Source: Basidiobolus meristosporus CBS 931.73 (taxonomy: Eukaryota; Basidiobolomycota; Basidiobolomycetes; Basidiobolales; Basidiobolaceae). Taken from it: DNA of 64,000 nucleotides. The notes below the pieces were generated by a model that was not told the origin of the DNA, searched no databases, and was given only the letters and a program-made list of their open reading frames with translations. The DNA lies in NCBI GenBank assembly GCA_002104905.1, contig MCFE01000147.1, forward strand, positions 90,507 to 154,506, in the 5' to 3' direction. Of this stretch, positions 50,032 to 61,757 are shown piece by piece. How positions within the stretch are numbered: the stretch's first letter is position 1; each line of letters opens with the position of its first letter. Both the position numbers and the translations under genes were made by a program.

Positions 50032-51621
50032 ATGTGGATACGTGCGGCTTTAGTTAGTACTAGCATAGGAAGAAAAACCCTCGACGCCTCAAGTTATTTC
50101 ATCCTACAGGCCGTCGATCCGACCAAGAATCACAAGTCGCATCATTTTTATCGCGTCATTACCAAACATTTTCCTCATTACAAAGGTGACTTGAATTAAG
50201 ATCAAGGCTGTAAACAGCAAAAACTAACTTGCTATTTGGTCACAGTCGCCGAAGGGAATGAGTATGACGAGGTTGCCGACAATTTTCGATATCTAAACGA
50301 AGTGATCATTCCCTTGATAAGTGGAAAGAAATCTTCCAAATCTATAGCTAAATGGCTTAAAATCTGGTATGACGATAACTTCTCGGTATGTCGGCTTAGT
50401 TGAACTTTTTGTTTCTGTCACCGCGTGTCATGACCATCCCTTCTCAGTCTTTGAGTTCACAAAAGAACGGCGCTGACGGCGGTAGCATCACCACCGATGA
50501 AGAATCCTCCATTCTGTCTCGACCTTCATTGAGTATGGAGCCCGAGGCCGACGAACAGTCCTACTTGCTACCGGAAGACGACGAATATGTATCACGCAAC
50601 CATATTCCCGCTTCCCATTCGATGCCGAGTATCACAGACGACAAGGCCAGCATTGATACCGATGACGAAACGAAAACCAAGAACCCCACAGCACAGCACG
50701 AAAACCCAGACACAGTTTCCTCGGAGCATTCTACCACTTCCTTAGATGACGTAGACAATCAGGGGGAAAACTGGTGGTCCAGGCAAGGATTGGGTGTTCT
50801 ATCCCATTGGTTTGAATCACCCGTGTCAGATAGCCCAAACAGAAAGCAAAACAGCATTGGATTCTGGGATGTTCCAATTCAGTTCGTCGCTCTACTCACC
50901 TACCCCGAAGTCGATCAAACAACCAAGAAGAAGCTTACATATGCGGGTATGACTTTTTTACTGATTTAGGTGATACAATGCTAACGAATAAGGGGATATT
51001 AGAATTGAAGGAGGTTGGGGCAGTCAAGGGTCGTAGAAAAGTACTGCTATTCTTGACGCTGTACACGCTTGTGGTTCGCTGGTGCTCGTTTGATCTATTC
51101 TTATTGATCTTATTCATGGCCAATTGTGGAGTTCTTTTCCTGATGAAAAATTCCGGAAAGATAAATATGCAGATGGCCAAGAGGTATGCAAAATCTCTAG
51201 TGAAGCAGGAATGTATCTAATCTCATCTTATCGCAACAGAACTGTGCGACAACGTGCGAACTATATGAAGCAATGGGCTGGTGGCCTTTTCAAAAAGAAT
51301 AGTCATGGTCACGCTGCCAACACAGCACCGTCACTTCACCGCTCCGCCTCACCCTTAACATGCAAAGGGATACCTAGAGCCTCAACGGACTCCGTGCTGG
51401 ATCATCCGAAACACAAGATGTTCTTTAACAAAAAGAACCACTCCCAGCTGGACCCTCATCAATTCGAGGAGACCAAGCACAGAAAGAAGCTGTTCGGCAA
51501 ATCGTCCTCCAAAGCGTCCGTTGCAAGTGTGCCCACATACATACCCAATAATTCCGAGCCTGAGCTAAACAAAGTCGATGGCCATGCACACTTGATGTCA
51601 ATTGACAACTCTTCCTTTTAG
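50032..51621 (+). CDS. Membrane protein of unknown function, acidic Ser-rich middle
   Basis: From the ATG at 50,032 (MWIRAALVSTSIG) five exons can be joined, with introns at about 50,189-50,246, 50,386-50,448, 50,946-50,991 and 51,183-51,239. The last intron-free part ends at 51,621. Residues about 1-110 form a soluble domain ('HHFYRVITKHFPHYK', 'EYDEVADNFRYLNEVIIPLI'). Then comes an acidic Ser/Asp-rich linker, a conserved-looking 'FWDVPIQFVALLTYPEVDQ', and a hydrophobic hairpin of about 34 residues ('LFLTLYTLVVRWCSFDLFLL', then a second segment). The C-terminal tail is basic and Lys/His/Ser-rich. This suggests a monotopic or two-pass membrane protein with cytosolic ends. I do not recognise the family. 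Confidence 0.65.
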
Positions 51622-52395
51622 CCATGCACACTCGACGACAACCCACCCTTCTGGCCATACACACGTCAATTGACGCCTTTTCCTTGCACACTTTCACAGT
51701 GGTGAATGTATTATTTCCTGTAAATTCATGTTACGTAAAGGCACAAATCGCTATATATAAATGCCACCTTCGTTACACCGCGGACAATCAGTGACATCGT
51801 TGCTAGCAAGTGAATTTGGGCAGTCTCGAACGTGGTGAAGTTTCGATTTCCTGGATTACCAAAGATAAGAACGTCGCGCACCAGGATGAAGACTTATCTT
51901 CACCCAGCGGCATAAATGATTGGTGGGGCCCAAGAAAAATATTGATAACTAACCCCAAAGCCAGGACTGTAGTTGTATCAGGATAGTGCCTGATTTAGCG
52001 CATACGGATTATGTACAACAATTAGCCAATAATGGCGGTGGAAATTAGCAGATGGGACCATACTGGGAAATCGTGTACTTCTATTTTGGAATAAGCTTTC
52101 TATGAAACGAAGTCATGACTTGGATTTGTGCTGATTTCTAATCCGTTTGCGCAGCAGGCATCGAATCATTTTGGCGTATCAGCGCATCTTTGCCGTCCAT
52201 TGGCCAGGTTTTTTTTTTATTTGTACTAAGATTTGAGCCAAGATACAAAGAAAAAAAACGTGCAGATTAGATAGCACGGTTGGCCAAAACATATAAAGCC
52301 TGCCACGTTGCTCAGTGTTAAGGCATCTCTCTTTCGTTAGAATCCGAGGGCAACGCTTTTCCTATCACCAACACTGTGAGTCGTCATAACACACA
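51622..52395. promoter_or_regulatory. EF-3 upstream region with TATA-like element
   Basis: 774 bp between the membrane-protein gene and EF-3. A TATAAA at 52,292-52,297 lies about 100 nt upstream of the EF-3 start, and a pyrimidine-rich CATCTCTCTTTCG follows, as in strongly expressed fungal translation genes. At 51,580-51,680 the motif GCCAT(G/A)CACAC recurs three times, beginning inside the end of the upstream coding sequence. Confidence 0.5.
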
Positions 52396-55300
52396 ATGCT
52401 TCACATGAATCACGAAATCGCTCAGCTTCCTTCTGCTGTCGCTGACCTCCACTTAAACTGTGAAACTCCATGCGCTGACGAGTCATGCCAAGTTCGTGCT
52501 GCTGATAAGGTTAAGGCTTCCGAACTTCTTCAGAAGTTGTCTGCCTGCGAGAGTACCGAGGCTTTGACCCAAGTTGCTAAGGAAGTTGCTACTTTCGTTG
52601 GTAACGTCGGTGTCTTCCAAGCCGTTACTTCTTTCGGTATGATTGAGATCCTTAAGATCGCTGCTCAAAACAAGAAATCCCCCATCGACCGTGAGGGTGC
52701 CCTCTTGGTGTATGCCTCCCTTGCCAAGGAGCTCAGCCACACCATTGAGCCTTATCTCATTTCCGAGTTGCCCATCATTTTGGGTGGATTCGCTGACAAG
52801 TCTGCCGCTGTCCGTGAGGCCGCCAAGGTTGCTGGTGCTGCCTTGATGGCTCTTCCTTGCGAACACGCCGTCCCTGCCCTTTTGCCCGTCCTTTTCGATG
52901 CCTTGCAAAACGGCAAATGGCAAACCAAGCTCGGCAGTATGTCTTTGATCAGTGAGCTTTCCCGTAGCTCCTCCCAGCAAGTCAGAACCTGCCTCCCTGA
53001 GATCGTTCCTCATGTTTCTGAAATCATGTGGGATACCAAGCCCGAGGTCCAGAAGGCCGCCAAGGTTACCATGCGTGATGTCTATGATGTCGTCGGTAAC
53101 CCCGATATCGAGCCCGCTTTGGATTCCTTGATCGGCTGTATCGCCGCTCCCGAGAACGTCCCCGAGTGCATCCATCAACTTGCTGCCACTACCTTTGTCA
53201 CTCAAGTTGAGGCTCCTGCTCTTGCCATCATGACTCCTCTCCTTACCCGTGGTTTGGCCGAGCGTTCCCCAGTCATCCAACGTCAAACTGCTGTCATTAT
53301 CGACAACATGTGCAAGTTGGTCGAAAACCCCGCTGATGCTGAGCAATTCTTGCCCAAGCTTCTCCCTGGTCTTGACCGTATTATCGAAATCGGTGCCAAC
53401 CCTGAGTTGCGTAGCGTTGCCGAGCGTGCTCGTTCCACTTTGGTTCGTGTCGGTGGTGCCAATGCTACCGCTTCCATCCCTGTCTTCGAGACCATCGAGG
53501 CTGCTCAGGTCCTTGCTCTCTTGCAAAAGGAGATCACTGCCATTGCTCCCTCCAAGGTTGAGACTGCCACCACTGCCCTCAACTACATCTCCACCATGTG
53601 CGCTGGTCTTGTTAACAGACGTTGCTTCGAAGAAGTTGACTGGGATATGTGCATTGTTCCTTATCTCGCTCCTGTCATCCTTCAGAAGAACGCTGAGGCA
53701 GTTTGCGCCAGTCTTTTGAGCCACTACAAGGCTTGGGATGAAGAGCGTGCCAAGGAAGCCGCCGCTGCCGCTGAAGATGAGGAGGGTGAAGAACTCTGCG
53801 ACTGCGAGTTCTCCCTCGCTTATGGTGGTATGATCTTGTTGAACAACACCAGACTCAAGCTCCGTCGTGGTCAACGTTACGGTCTTTGCGGTCCTAACGG
53901 TGTTGGTAAATCCACTCTCATGAGAGCCATCGCTGAAGGTAAACTCAACGGTTTCCCATCTCCTGATGAGCTTAAGACTGTCTTCGTCGAACACAACCTC
54001 CAAGCTGAGGAAGCCGAACTCGGTGTTCGTGAATTCATTGCCAAGGATCAGAGCCTCTCCCACGTTCCTGAGGAGGAGATCAAGAGCATGCTCTTGAGCG
54101 TCGGTTTCACCGAAGACATGCAGCTCCAAGCTGTTTCTTCCCTCTCCGGTGGTTGGAAGATGAAGTTGGAATTGGCCCGTGCCATGTTGATGCAAGCTGA
54201 TATCTTCTTCTCGATGAACCTACCAATCACTTGGATGTTGCCAATGTTGCTTGGTTGGAGAACTACCTTAACAGCCTTTCCAACGTTACCAGTATCCTCG
54301 TTTCCCACGACTCCGGTTTCTTGGACAACGTCTGTACCGGTATCATCCACTACGAGAGCCGTAAGTTGAAGAACTACAAGGGTAACCTTTCCAAGTTCGT
54401 CGAACAATACCCCGAAGCCAAGGCTTACTACGAGCTTTCCAGTGCTACCCACAAGTTCACCCTTCCCACTCCTGGTATCTTGGATGGTGTCAAGTCCAAG
54501 GGTAAGGCTATCTTGAAGATGACCAATGTCGGATACACCTATCCTGGAGCTAGCAAGGTTGCTCTCCACAACATCTCCGTTCAATGTTCTTTGAGCTCCC
54601 GTGTTGCCGTTCTCGGTCCTAACGGTGCCGGTAAATCTACCATGATCAAGGTCCTCACTGGTGAGATCGTCCCTGACTGTGGTGAGATCAAGAAGCACCC
54701 TAACCTCCGTGTCGCCTACGTTGCCCAGCACGCTTTCCATCACATTGAAAACCACCTCGACAAAACTCCTAACGAATATATCCGCTGGCGTTACCAAAGT
54801 GGTGAGGATCGCGAGTCTCTTGCCAAGGCTAGCAACCAAATCACCGAAGAGGAGCAAAAGCAAATGGACACCGTTGTCGTTTGGGATGGTGAGAAGGTGA
54901 AGGTTGAGGGATTGTACGGTCGTCGTAAGGCTGGCCGCTCTTCCGAGTACGAAGTCCAATGGGTTGGTAAGCCCTACGAGAGCAACGCCTGGGTTCCTCG
55001 CGAAGACTTGGAGAAGTGGGGATTCAAGAAGATGTTGGATGCCTATGATGCCAAGGAAGCTGCCCTTGCTGGTGCCTGGACCAGACAATTGACCGCCAAG
55101 GAAGTCGAGAAGCATCTCGGTGATCTTGGTTTGGATGCCGAATTCGCCACCCACAACCGTATCCGCGGTTTGTCTGGTGGTCAAAAGGTCAAGGTCGTTA
55201 TTGCCGCTGCTATGTGGCTCAACCCTCACTTGCTCGTTCTTGACGAACCTACCAATTACTTGGATCGTGATTCTCTTGGTGCCCTTGCTGAGGCTATTAA

Positions 55301-55604
55301 GGAGTATGAGGGTGGTGTTGTCATGATTTCCCATCACACCGAATTCACTTCCAGCCTTTGTACCGAAACCTGGAGAGTTGATGCTGGTACCGTTACTCTT
55401 GAAGGTAACGACTACTCCACCAACGCTGGTGAGAAGATCGAAGCCCGTGAAGAGGCTGAGACCAAGGTCGATGCTTTCGGTAACGTTTCCAAGGTCGTCT
55501 CCAAGAAGAAGCTTAGCCGTAAGGAACTTAAGCAGAAGCAAAAGAGAAGAGCCCAAAGAATTGCTAACGGTGAAGAAGTTAGCAGTGAAGAAGAGGACTA
55601 CTAA
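52396..55604 (+). CDS. YEF3: Translation elongation factor 3 (EF-3), with a single-base frameshift
   Basis: A ribosome-associated ABC ATPase that promotes E-site tRNA release during elongation in fungi. Intronless, about 1,069 residues once the shift is allowed for, close to yeast EF-3 (1,044). Order: N-terminal HEAT repeats (about residues 45-330), a four-helix bundle, ABC domain 1 (Walker A GPNGVGKSTLMRAI, signature LSGGWKMKLELARAM), and ABC domain 2 (Walker A GPNGAGKSTMI, signature LSGGQKVKV, Walker B LLVLDEPTNYLD). Domain 2 contains the chromodomain-like insertion ('YEVQWVGKPYESNAWVP'). The tail is basic, then acidic (KKKLSRKELKQKQKRR, SSEEEDY). At 54,202-54,212 (atcttcttctc) one base is missing in Walker B of domain 1, so the frame jumps just before the LDEPTNHLD position. 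Codon use is strongly biased, as expected for high expression. EF-3 is normally essential, so a sequence error is more likely than a real lesion. Confidence 0.95.
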
Positions 55605-56440
55605 ATTATTCATTTACCACCGTTGGTTTTGTAAACCAGCCTACCTTACCGTTTGTTAAATTATCTGTCTAGTCCTTTATCTCATATAGTAGTACTATCA
55701 CATAGAAACTTAGAAATCTTAGTACTTAATATTATAGAAGGCAATGTACTAATAAATATTGTTATATTACAACTATGTTGTTGATTTTTCATTTTATTCT
55801 AACCCGGCTCCTTTTCTTCGAGTTATCAAACAGTTAGGGCTATATAAGTTATTCATAGCATTTGCCATCATTCACCAATAAAGTAGCATCTTTATCAGCA
55901 GCATAAATTGATAGAGAACTTCATACCCTGGGAAGCAGCAGTCTCAATTGGTTGTTTATCATGACGGTGACGTAAAAGACGCCAAGCAGTATTGTGTTTT
56001 ATAGCCTACGTTTATCCCCGAGATTGTCATGTGATACATATATGTAAATATCCGCTACCATAAGATAGCTTGTGCGACTATTTATTATTTAACTCCAATT
56101 ATACCTGAGTCAACTGACACTCGACATTTGTGTTTGCTTGTGAGATTGCATGATAGAAGCAATCAACAAAGCTGATCCTCAATATAATATGAGTATCAAA
56201 CCGCCTCTCATTGTTGGTGCAGCACAAGCTCTGGTGTGTGTAATCTTTTGGATGGTAAGACCGACAGATATGGTGGTTACTAACGCAGACAGATACAACG
56301 ATACTACGCATGATACTGCCGCAACTTGTTCAGGTCTGTGTACGAATAAAGCGCGTCCACTGCATTCTCAATCGATGGGAAATGTTTATTATGGTTGGTG
56401 ATTGCTGGTTATAGTTGGGTCTGGATGGTGTGAATGTTGA
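55605..56440. other. Convergent intergenic region
   Basis: 3' flanks of EF-3 (+) and cytochrome c peroxidase (-). AT-rich, with an AATAAATATTG poly(A)-type motif at about 55,751. Short open frames near 56,100-56,400 on both strands have no motif. Confidence 0.5.
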
Positions 56441-57409
56441 TTATAGTTGGTTTTGTAGGGGCAACTTGTTTTTGTCCCGAGGCCTACGATCAGTTCCTAG
56501 GTTACACAGCTTCACAAAGGCATTCTTGAAATCTTCAAACCATTTTTCCTGATCACTGGCATAGAGCTCGACCCACGGTCTGAATGGCTCTTCCAGAAAG
56601 GTCATTTCCGCAGGAATCATCATCAACTTGTGGGTTTCCTCGTCCTCAAACTGTCTCGGCCCATCCCAGTTCTTCTTTTCTTTCCAGGTGCGGGTCAATA
56701 ACATTTTGTAGTAGTTATTATTGAACTGGGTTTGGGTCTCCGTCCAAGGTCCGTCATAACCTTGGTGAGATTTGTGGCATTCACCAACGCAGTGGGCACC
56801 AATAAGTGCTGCTGCTTCTTGCACAGACATCCCAAGTCTACCAATAAAGACGTCAATAACGTGATTCTTGCCATACGAACCCTCAGGAAGCCGGCCGCGT
56901 GGAGGAATGTCATTTTTGTCGTTTGAGTCCCACCTACCTGGCGTCCAAGGAATGTGAGGACCGCCCATCTGTTCGACGGCGACGCAACCTCCTAGCCTAC
57001 AATACGGTCGATATTCGTTAATACTCGTTGTTTTTTAGGTCCGATAGTAATTGTGTGGCGTTACGTGTAAAGGTCAGCGTAAGTTATCCAAGGATGCTTT
57101 TCGTGAACAGGCTCCAAGGCATTTCTAGCATTCTCCAATCCCTTGTTTGCAGGATCTGAGTATTGTTCCGGAAAGCGCATAGTCCCGCCTTGACTTCCAC
57201 CGTTGTTTTGACGTTGATCGAAGGTTGCACACGAATGCCACGTAAGCCGAATCCTTTTTAAACAAAAGGTTAGCATTGGTGGAAATGCGTTTGTGGCGTA
57301 TAACACAGTACATTGACGGGCCATATGTCCCTTTATCATATCTTTCCGCAGGAATTGCTTTAATAATATCTCTCCTTACAGCCTCGTAATCTCCAACTCG
57401 GCTTGTCAT
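56441..57409 (-). CDS. CCP1: Cytochrome c peroxidase (class I heme peroxidase)
   Basis: Reduces H2O2 using ferrocytochrome c. Exons are 57,409-57,318, 57,253-57,065 and 56,996-56,441, with introns of 64 and 68 nt in frame. Distal heme motif: 'RLTWHSCATFD' (Arg, Trp, His). Also visible are 'GGSQGGTMRFPEQYSD', '[23 protein letters not shown]' and the proximal His in 'ALIGAHCVGECHKSHQGYDGPWT'. The C-terminus 'DQEKWFEDFKNAFVKL' matches the family. About 278 residues. From the ATG at 57,409 (MTSRVGDYEAV) there is no mitochondrial presequence; the upstream in-frame stretch is basic (SASLLTYKRSAIFTIK) but lacks an ATG, and an intron-like GTAAGT...CTCCAG lies at about 57,463-57,520, so an upstream targeting exon is possible. 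Confidence 0.92.
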
Positions 57410-58018
57410 TTTTATTGTGAAGATTGCCGAACGTTTGTAAGTAAGCAACGAAGCAGACCTTCCTGGAGACAATTATTGGGGTTTAATTGTTGAAGATGTT
57501 TTCCCGGTCCAAACTTACCATCGAATCAAATTTCATGCACTTATTCTGGCCGTTCTGACAAGAAATAGCCACAATGGAGCAAATAAAGCAGCAAGAGTGT
57601 AGTCTGTGCTATCTAGAATTAGTCATAATGCAAGCATGTATGTAGTTATTGGTACACAATTATTGTTTGGTTACCATATACAAGTGTGATGGAACATGGA
57701 CTAGACTGCTCTTTGATTATCCATCAAGATTTCATCAATCTCTGCTGAATAGATCAGCAACTACAAAAGCTATCGAGCAATTGTATTTGCATGAAGTGTT
57801 GTGAGAGGCTGCATTGATGGCAGTATTGTAAAGAACATCATAGATTAATACAAATACAACGGGTAGTGTGATATATAGATGTATAATAATATATATCAAT
57901 TTTCAACCTGAATTTTTTGCTAATCCTTTTTAGAATACCATGTAAGATTCATTATGTTCTGAGTGGCTGAGTTTTTGCCAAGAAAATTGTTGATAATTTT
58001 GTAGTAGGTAGGTCTTAA
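57410..58018. other. Intergenic region at the right edge of the gene island
   Basis: Promoter side of cytochrome c peroxidase grading into AT-rich DNA; 'tataataatatatat' near 57,880. No gene is seen. Confidence 0.5.
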
Positions 58019-58094
58019 GGTTAGGGGGAATGACAATCACTAACAGGTGAAATTTTAATTTCAATAACTAATATAGAAGTTAAGAGCTACATGG
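58019..58094 (-). mobile_element. LINE 3'-end fragment
   Basis: Begins GGTTAGGGGGAATGACAATCACTAACAGGTGAAAT. This is the reverse complement of a LINE 3' end, by comparison with the copies at 61,760, 63,363 and 63,838, and it includes the TCAC(C/T)-loop-GGTGA hairpin. Only about 75 bp survive before a copia LTR fragment. Confidence 0.6.
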
Positions 58095-58274
58095 TGTTGT
58101 AATTATTAAATTGTCACCTAAATGTTCATGCTAACTTAGTCACATATATCTTCCTCTGTGATTAGCATTCTGTCCTGACCAAATTTCTTGTTGGGATTTA
58201 CTTGAAATATTTTCACCAAATTATCAGGTACACAGATTGTAATCTTTCTCAAAGTTGTCCAAAAAACCACAAAT
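58095..58274 (+). repeat. Copia LTR fragment (plus orientation)
   Basis: It starts TGTTGTAATTATT and carries the first half of the LTR (CACCTAAATGTTCATGCTAACTTAGTCAC, 'gaccaaatttcttgttgggatttacttgaaatattttcacc'). It breaks off in 'ccacaaattt', where another LINE 3' end begins. It is closest to the LTR at 14,529. Confidence 0.75.
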
Positions 58275-58597
58275 TTAGGGGGGGAGGGAAAGTCACCAAG
58301 TTGGTGAAATCTTTATTTGAGTCAAGAACTAATCTAAGTACAAATAAAGAAGCCAATTAAGAAGTCTAGAACCTCTCTAATAAGTAATCTAATTTATGAT
58401 TTGTTTCATCTCTGATGTTTGTTTCAATAAAGTAAAGCTCATCAGGGGTAAATATAAAATTCAAGGGTTTTGAGGGGAAGTACAAATTGTAGATGTTTCT
58501 GATCAATATAAATCAAGACTGGAACCCAGCCTGGGATTAGGTGTAGTAGGAAAGGTGTGTGGACTTGTAAGCAGTTCTGCCACATAAATCTTAGATG
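58275..58597 (-). mobile_element. LINE 3' portion, interrupted by copia copy 2
   Basis: About 320 bp nearly identical to 61,760-62,075, the 3' UTR and C-terminal coding end of LINE A. Homology stops exactly at 'cttagatg', where the copia LTR starts. So copia copy 2 jumped into this LINE; the LINE remainder is not found on the other side of the copia element. Confidence 0.85.
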
Positions 58598-58946
58598 TGT
58601 TGTAAAAATTTGTATTTCCACCTAAATATTTACCTAACTTAGTCACTTAGATCATTATCCTCAAATCCTGGAGAATACTGACCAAATTCCTTGTTGGGAT
58701 TTACTTAGAATATTTTCACCAAAATACCAGGTACCCAGAACATGAAAATTCTCAAAGTTGTCCAAACAGCCCCAAACTTTGCACACATGCTCTTAGGACC
58801 TTCCTTGACCTATTCTATGTGCTTGCAATCCAAAGAACAGGTAAAAGTATAAATACTACTTTTACATTGAATAAATCATTAAGTGAAAACCACATAATCT
58901 ATTTGTTCTCCCAATCACTTCCAATATCTCCAAGACTCTTACAGCA
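58598..58946 (+). repeat. 5' LTR of copia copy 2
   Basis: 349 bp from TGTTGTAAAAATTTG to CTCTTACAGCA. It contains ATAAATACTACTTTTACATT (TATA-like) and an AATAAATCATTAAG block (poly(A)-signal-like) near its 3' part. Together with the 15,188-15,526 LTR it defines the family consensus. Confidence 0.92.
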
Positions 58947-58960
58947 GGTTATGAGCCCCA
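58947..58960 (+). promoter_or_regulatory. Primer binding site (initiator tRNA-Met half)
   Basis: GGTTATGAGCCCCA follows the LTR directly and is identical to the site in copy 1. It complements the GGGCUCAUAACC anticodon arm of initiator tRNA-Met. Confidence 0.82.
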
Positions 58961-58964
58961 AGCT

Positions 58965-61757
58965 GTCACTCTCTGCAATATCTACTACTGCTATTACTGG
59001 AATTTCTCCCTCTGCCAAAAAGTTGGATGGATCTAACTACCAATTGTGGAAGGTGAAGATGAAGATGAAGATGCTACTACAAGAAAGAGGCCTTTGGGAT
59101 ATTGTCATGGGAGAAGAATGCCCTCCTAAAAGCATAGGAGAGGAAGCCTTAAAGTACCAGAAGAAAGAGCAAAGCGCCTTTAACTGCATTTGCCTTAATG
59201 TCAAGGACAAATTGCTAATTCAATGCTCAAGAGCAAAAACAACCAAGAATGCCTGGAAGGCATTAGAAGACACCTACCAGTCATGTTCAGCTGCCAAGAA
59301 GATGTATCTAAGACAAAAATTCTTGACTACAAAGATGCTGCTAGGAGAAGAAATGAAAAATCTAATTAACAGAATTACCCTGCTGGTAGATGAGATGGAA
59401 TCTGTGGGCGTACCAACTACTGATGAGGATGTGATAGTTACCATCCTGAATAGCCTGACAGACAAGTTTCAGGGCCTTGTATCAGCCTTAGAGTCCAGAA
59501 CTGAAGGTTTGACCTTAAATTATGTATATGGAAGGCTCCTGGATGAAGAATTAAGAAAATCAAGCGCTAATAAGGAGGAAGAAGAAAATGCTTTAATAAG
59601 CAATGATAACCAACAAGGGAGGTACCCAAGACCCTACAAAGGCAACAGCAACCAGTTTTGCAACTACTGCAAAAGGAAAGGACACACATCAGACTGATGC
59701 CTCAAAAAGAGAGATTATCAGCAAAAGAAGCCTGAATATGGAAATGCTGCAACAACTGAAGATAGACTATTCATATCTGCACTAAATATGACCACAAACA
59801 AGGATTCTCAGACATGGTATATTGACTCTGGAGCTTCTCAACACTTTACACACCAAAAAGAACTTTTTACCCAATATCAAGAAATTCCAATTGAGAAGGT
59901 TTTCATGGGTGACAATAGAACACTTGATGCAGTGGGAGAAGGAACTATCCACATAAACCTTAGAAGCAGTGAAGAAAGCCATACACTGACCTTTAGAGAA
60001 GTACTCTATGTACCAGAAATAGCCAAGAACCTACTGTGTGTAAGCAAGGCCACAGCAGAAGGACTCAGTTTCAGTTTTGACAATTCTGGATGCAGGATCA
60101 CTGATCAAAATGGTGCCCATATTGCTTCAGGCATCAGAGATCAGAATCTATACAAGTTGACTTATATTCCATCATATCTGGAAGCCAATATAAGTAACTT
60201 AAATGAAGAAACACCAATGCTTTGGCCCAGGGGATTTGGACACATCAATTTTGATTATTTGCGTAAAATGATCAAAGATCAGCTAATTTCTGGAGTGAGA
60301 ATTGATCCCCCAGCTGATTTGGAGCACTGTGAAGCCTGCATATATGGGAAACAAGCCAGACAACCGTTCAAGAGCTCTGGGTTAATCAAAACTAAGAAAA
60401 AACTAGATCTAATTCACTCAGATCTGTGTGGACCTATGCAAAATTTATCCTTAGGCGGGATGAAGTATTTAATCACTTTTATTGATGATTATACAAGATA
60501 CACATGGGTCTACTTCATGGAGAGACAGGGAGAAGCTCTGTCTAAGTTCAGAGAGTTTAAAGCCATGGTGGAGAGAGAAACTGGTGAAAAAATCAAGAAA
60601 ATACGATCTGACAATTGTGGAGAAAATACCTCAAAACTATTCAACCACTTCTGCAAAATTCATGGGATAAAGCAAGAGACTACTCTACCATACTCCTCAT
60701 GGCAAAATGGAGTAGCAGAATGTGCTAACAGATCAATAATTGATATGGCAAGATCTATGATCCATGATCAAAAATTATCCTATGATTTTTAGGTGGAATC
60801 AGTTGCCACTGCTGTATATCTTAAAAATAGGAGTTATGACAGAATACTTTGTGATTCTACTCCATTTGAAGCATGGTATGGATACAGACCAAGTGCAGAA
60901 CATCTAAGAATATTTGGGTTTACAGCATATGCAAAAAACTAGCCGGAAATCAGTCAAAAATTGAGCCAAAAAGTGTAAAATGCATTTTTTTAGGCTACTG
61001 CAATGAGAGTAAGGCATACAGACTCTACAATACCAAAGCAAAGAAGCTAATCAAGTCCAGGGATGTGTTGTTTGATGAAAGCTCAAAATTTTCACAAAAA
61101 ATGACATCAGATGATGACAAAAATTTGATCTCAAGTCCACCAATTGTCAGGATTGAATCAGAGCAAAACAATGAATATTTGTTCACTTGAGAGGACTCTA
61201 CAGCTGTGGTTCAGCCAGAATCAGTGCCCAGGAATATCCCAGAAGTGATCATTCCAGTATCAAATGCCTGGAGATCCAATTGGACAAGAAATAGCCTAAA
61301 TTACTATATCAATGAGGGTACAAACTTGGCCTATGCCTTTTCAGTCCATATTGATGAACCCCAGACTGTAAAAGAGGCCCTAAATAGCCCTCAGATGAAG
61401 TTTTGGAGATCTGCAATGACTGAGGAATATCAGGCCCTGATGGAAAATCAAGCTTGGGACTTAGTCAAATTACCAATCAACCAAAAATCAATTGGATGCA
61501 GATGGGTCTTCAAGACAAAATACAAGGCTGATGGTACAATTGAAAGATACAAAGCAAGACTTGTAGCCAAAGGATACTCTCAAACAAAAGGACTTGACTA
61601 TACTGAGACCTTTGCACCGGTATCCAAGTTTAATTCCATCAGATTAATATTGGCTATTGCAGCCAAATATAAGTTTTTTATTCATCAAATGGATGTAAAA
61701 ACTGCATTTTTGAATGAAGAACTTGATGAGGATGTGTATAGGGACCAGCCTGATGGG
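58965..61757 (+). pseudogene. Copia gag-pol of copy 2 (broken, truncated)
   Basis: Gag runs from about 58,965 with the capsid-like region and the CCHC knuckle CNYCKRKGHTSD, where TGA interrupts before the last Cys. Beyond the stop the same frame continues through 'NAATTEDRLFISALN'-type residues into protease ('YIDSGASQHFTHQKELF') and the HHCC-integrase ('CEACIYGKQARQPF', 'DLIHSDLCGPM', 'FIDDYTRYTWVYFM'), showing gag and pol formed one ORF. The DDE Asp at 'SDNCGENTS' is present (G-to-C next to it). After the integrase, 'FLGYCNESKAYRLYN' and RT 'GCRWVFKTKYKADG' are visible in shifted frames. Confidence 0.9.

Noticed and set aside
52483-54195. 570-codon minus-strand frame opposite EF-3, and 521 codons at 54,048-55,613
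   Set aside because: They are antisense shadows of EF-3 caused by its strong codon bias; no domain is present and the sense strand explains the sequence fully.
54202-54212. Programmed ribosomal frameshifting in EF-3
   Set aside because: No canonical slippery site or downstream structure is evident, and other genes in the window show similar indels; sequence error is simpler.
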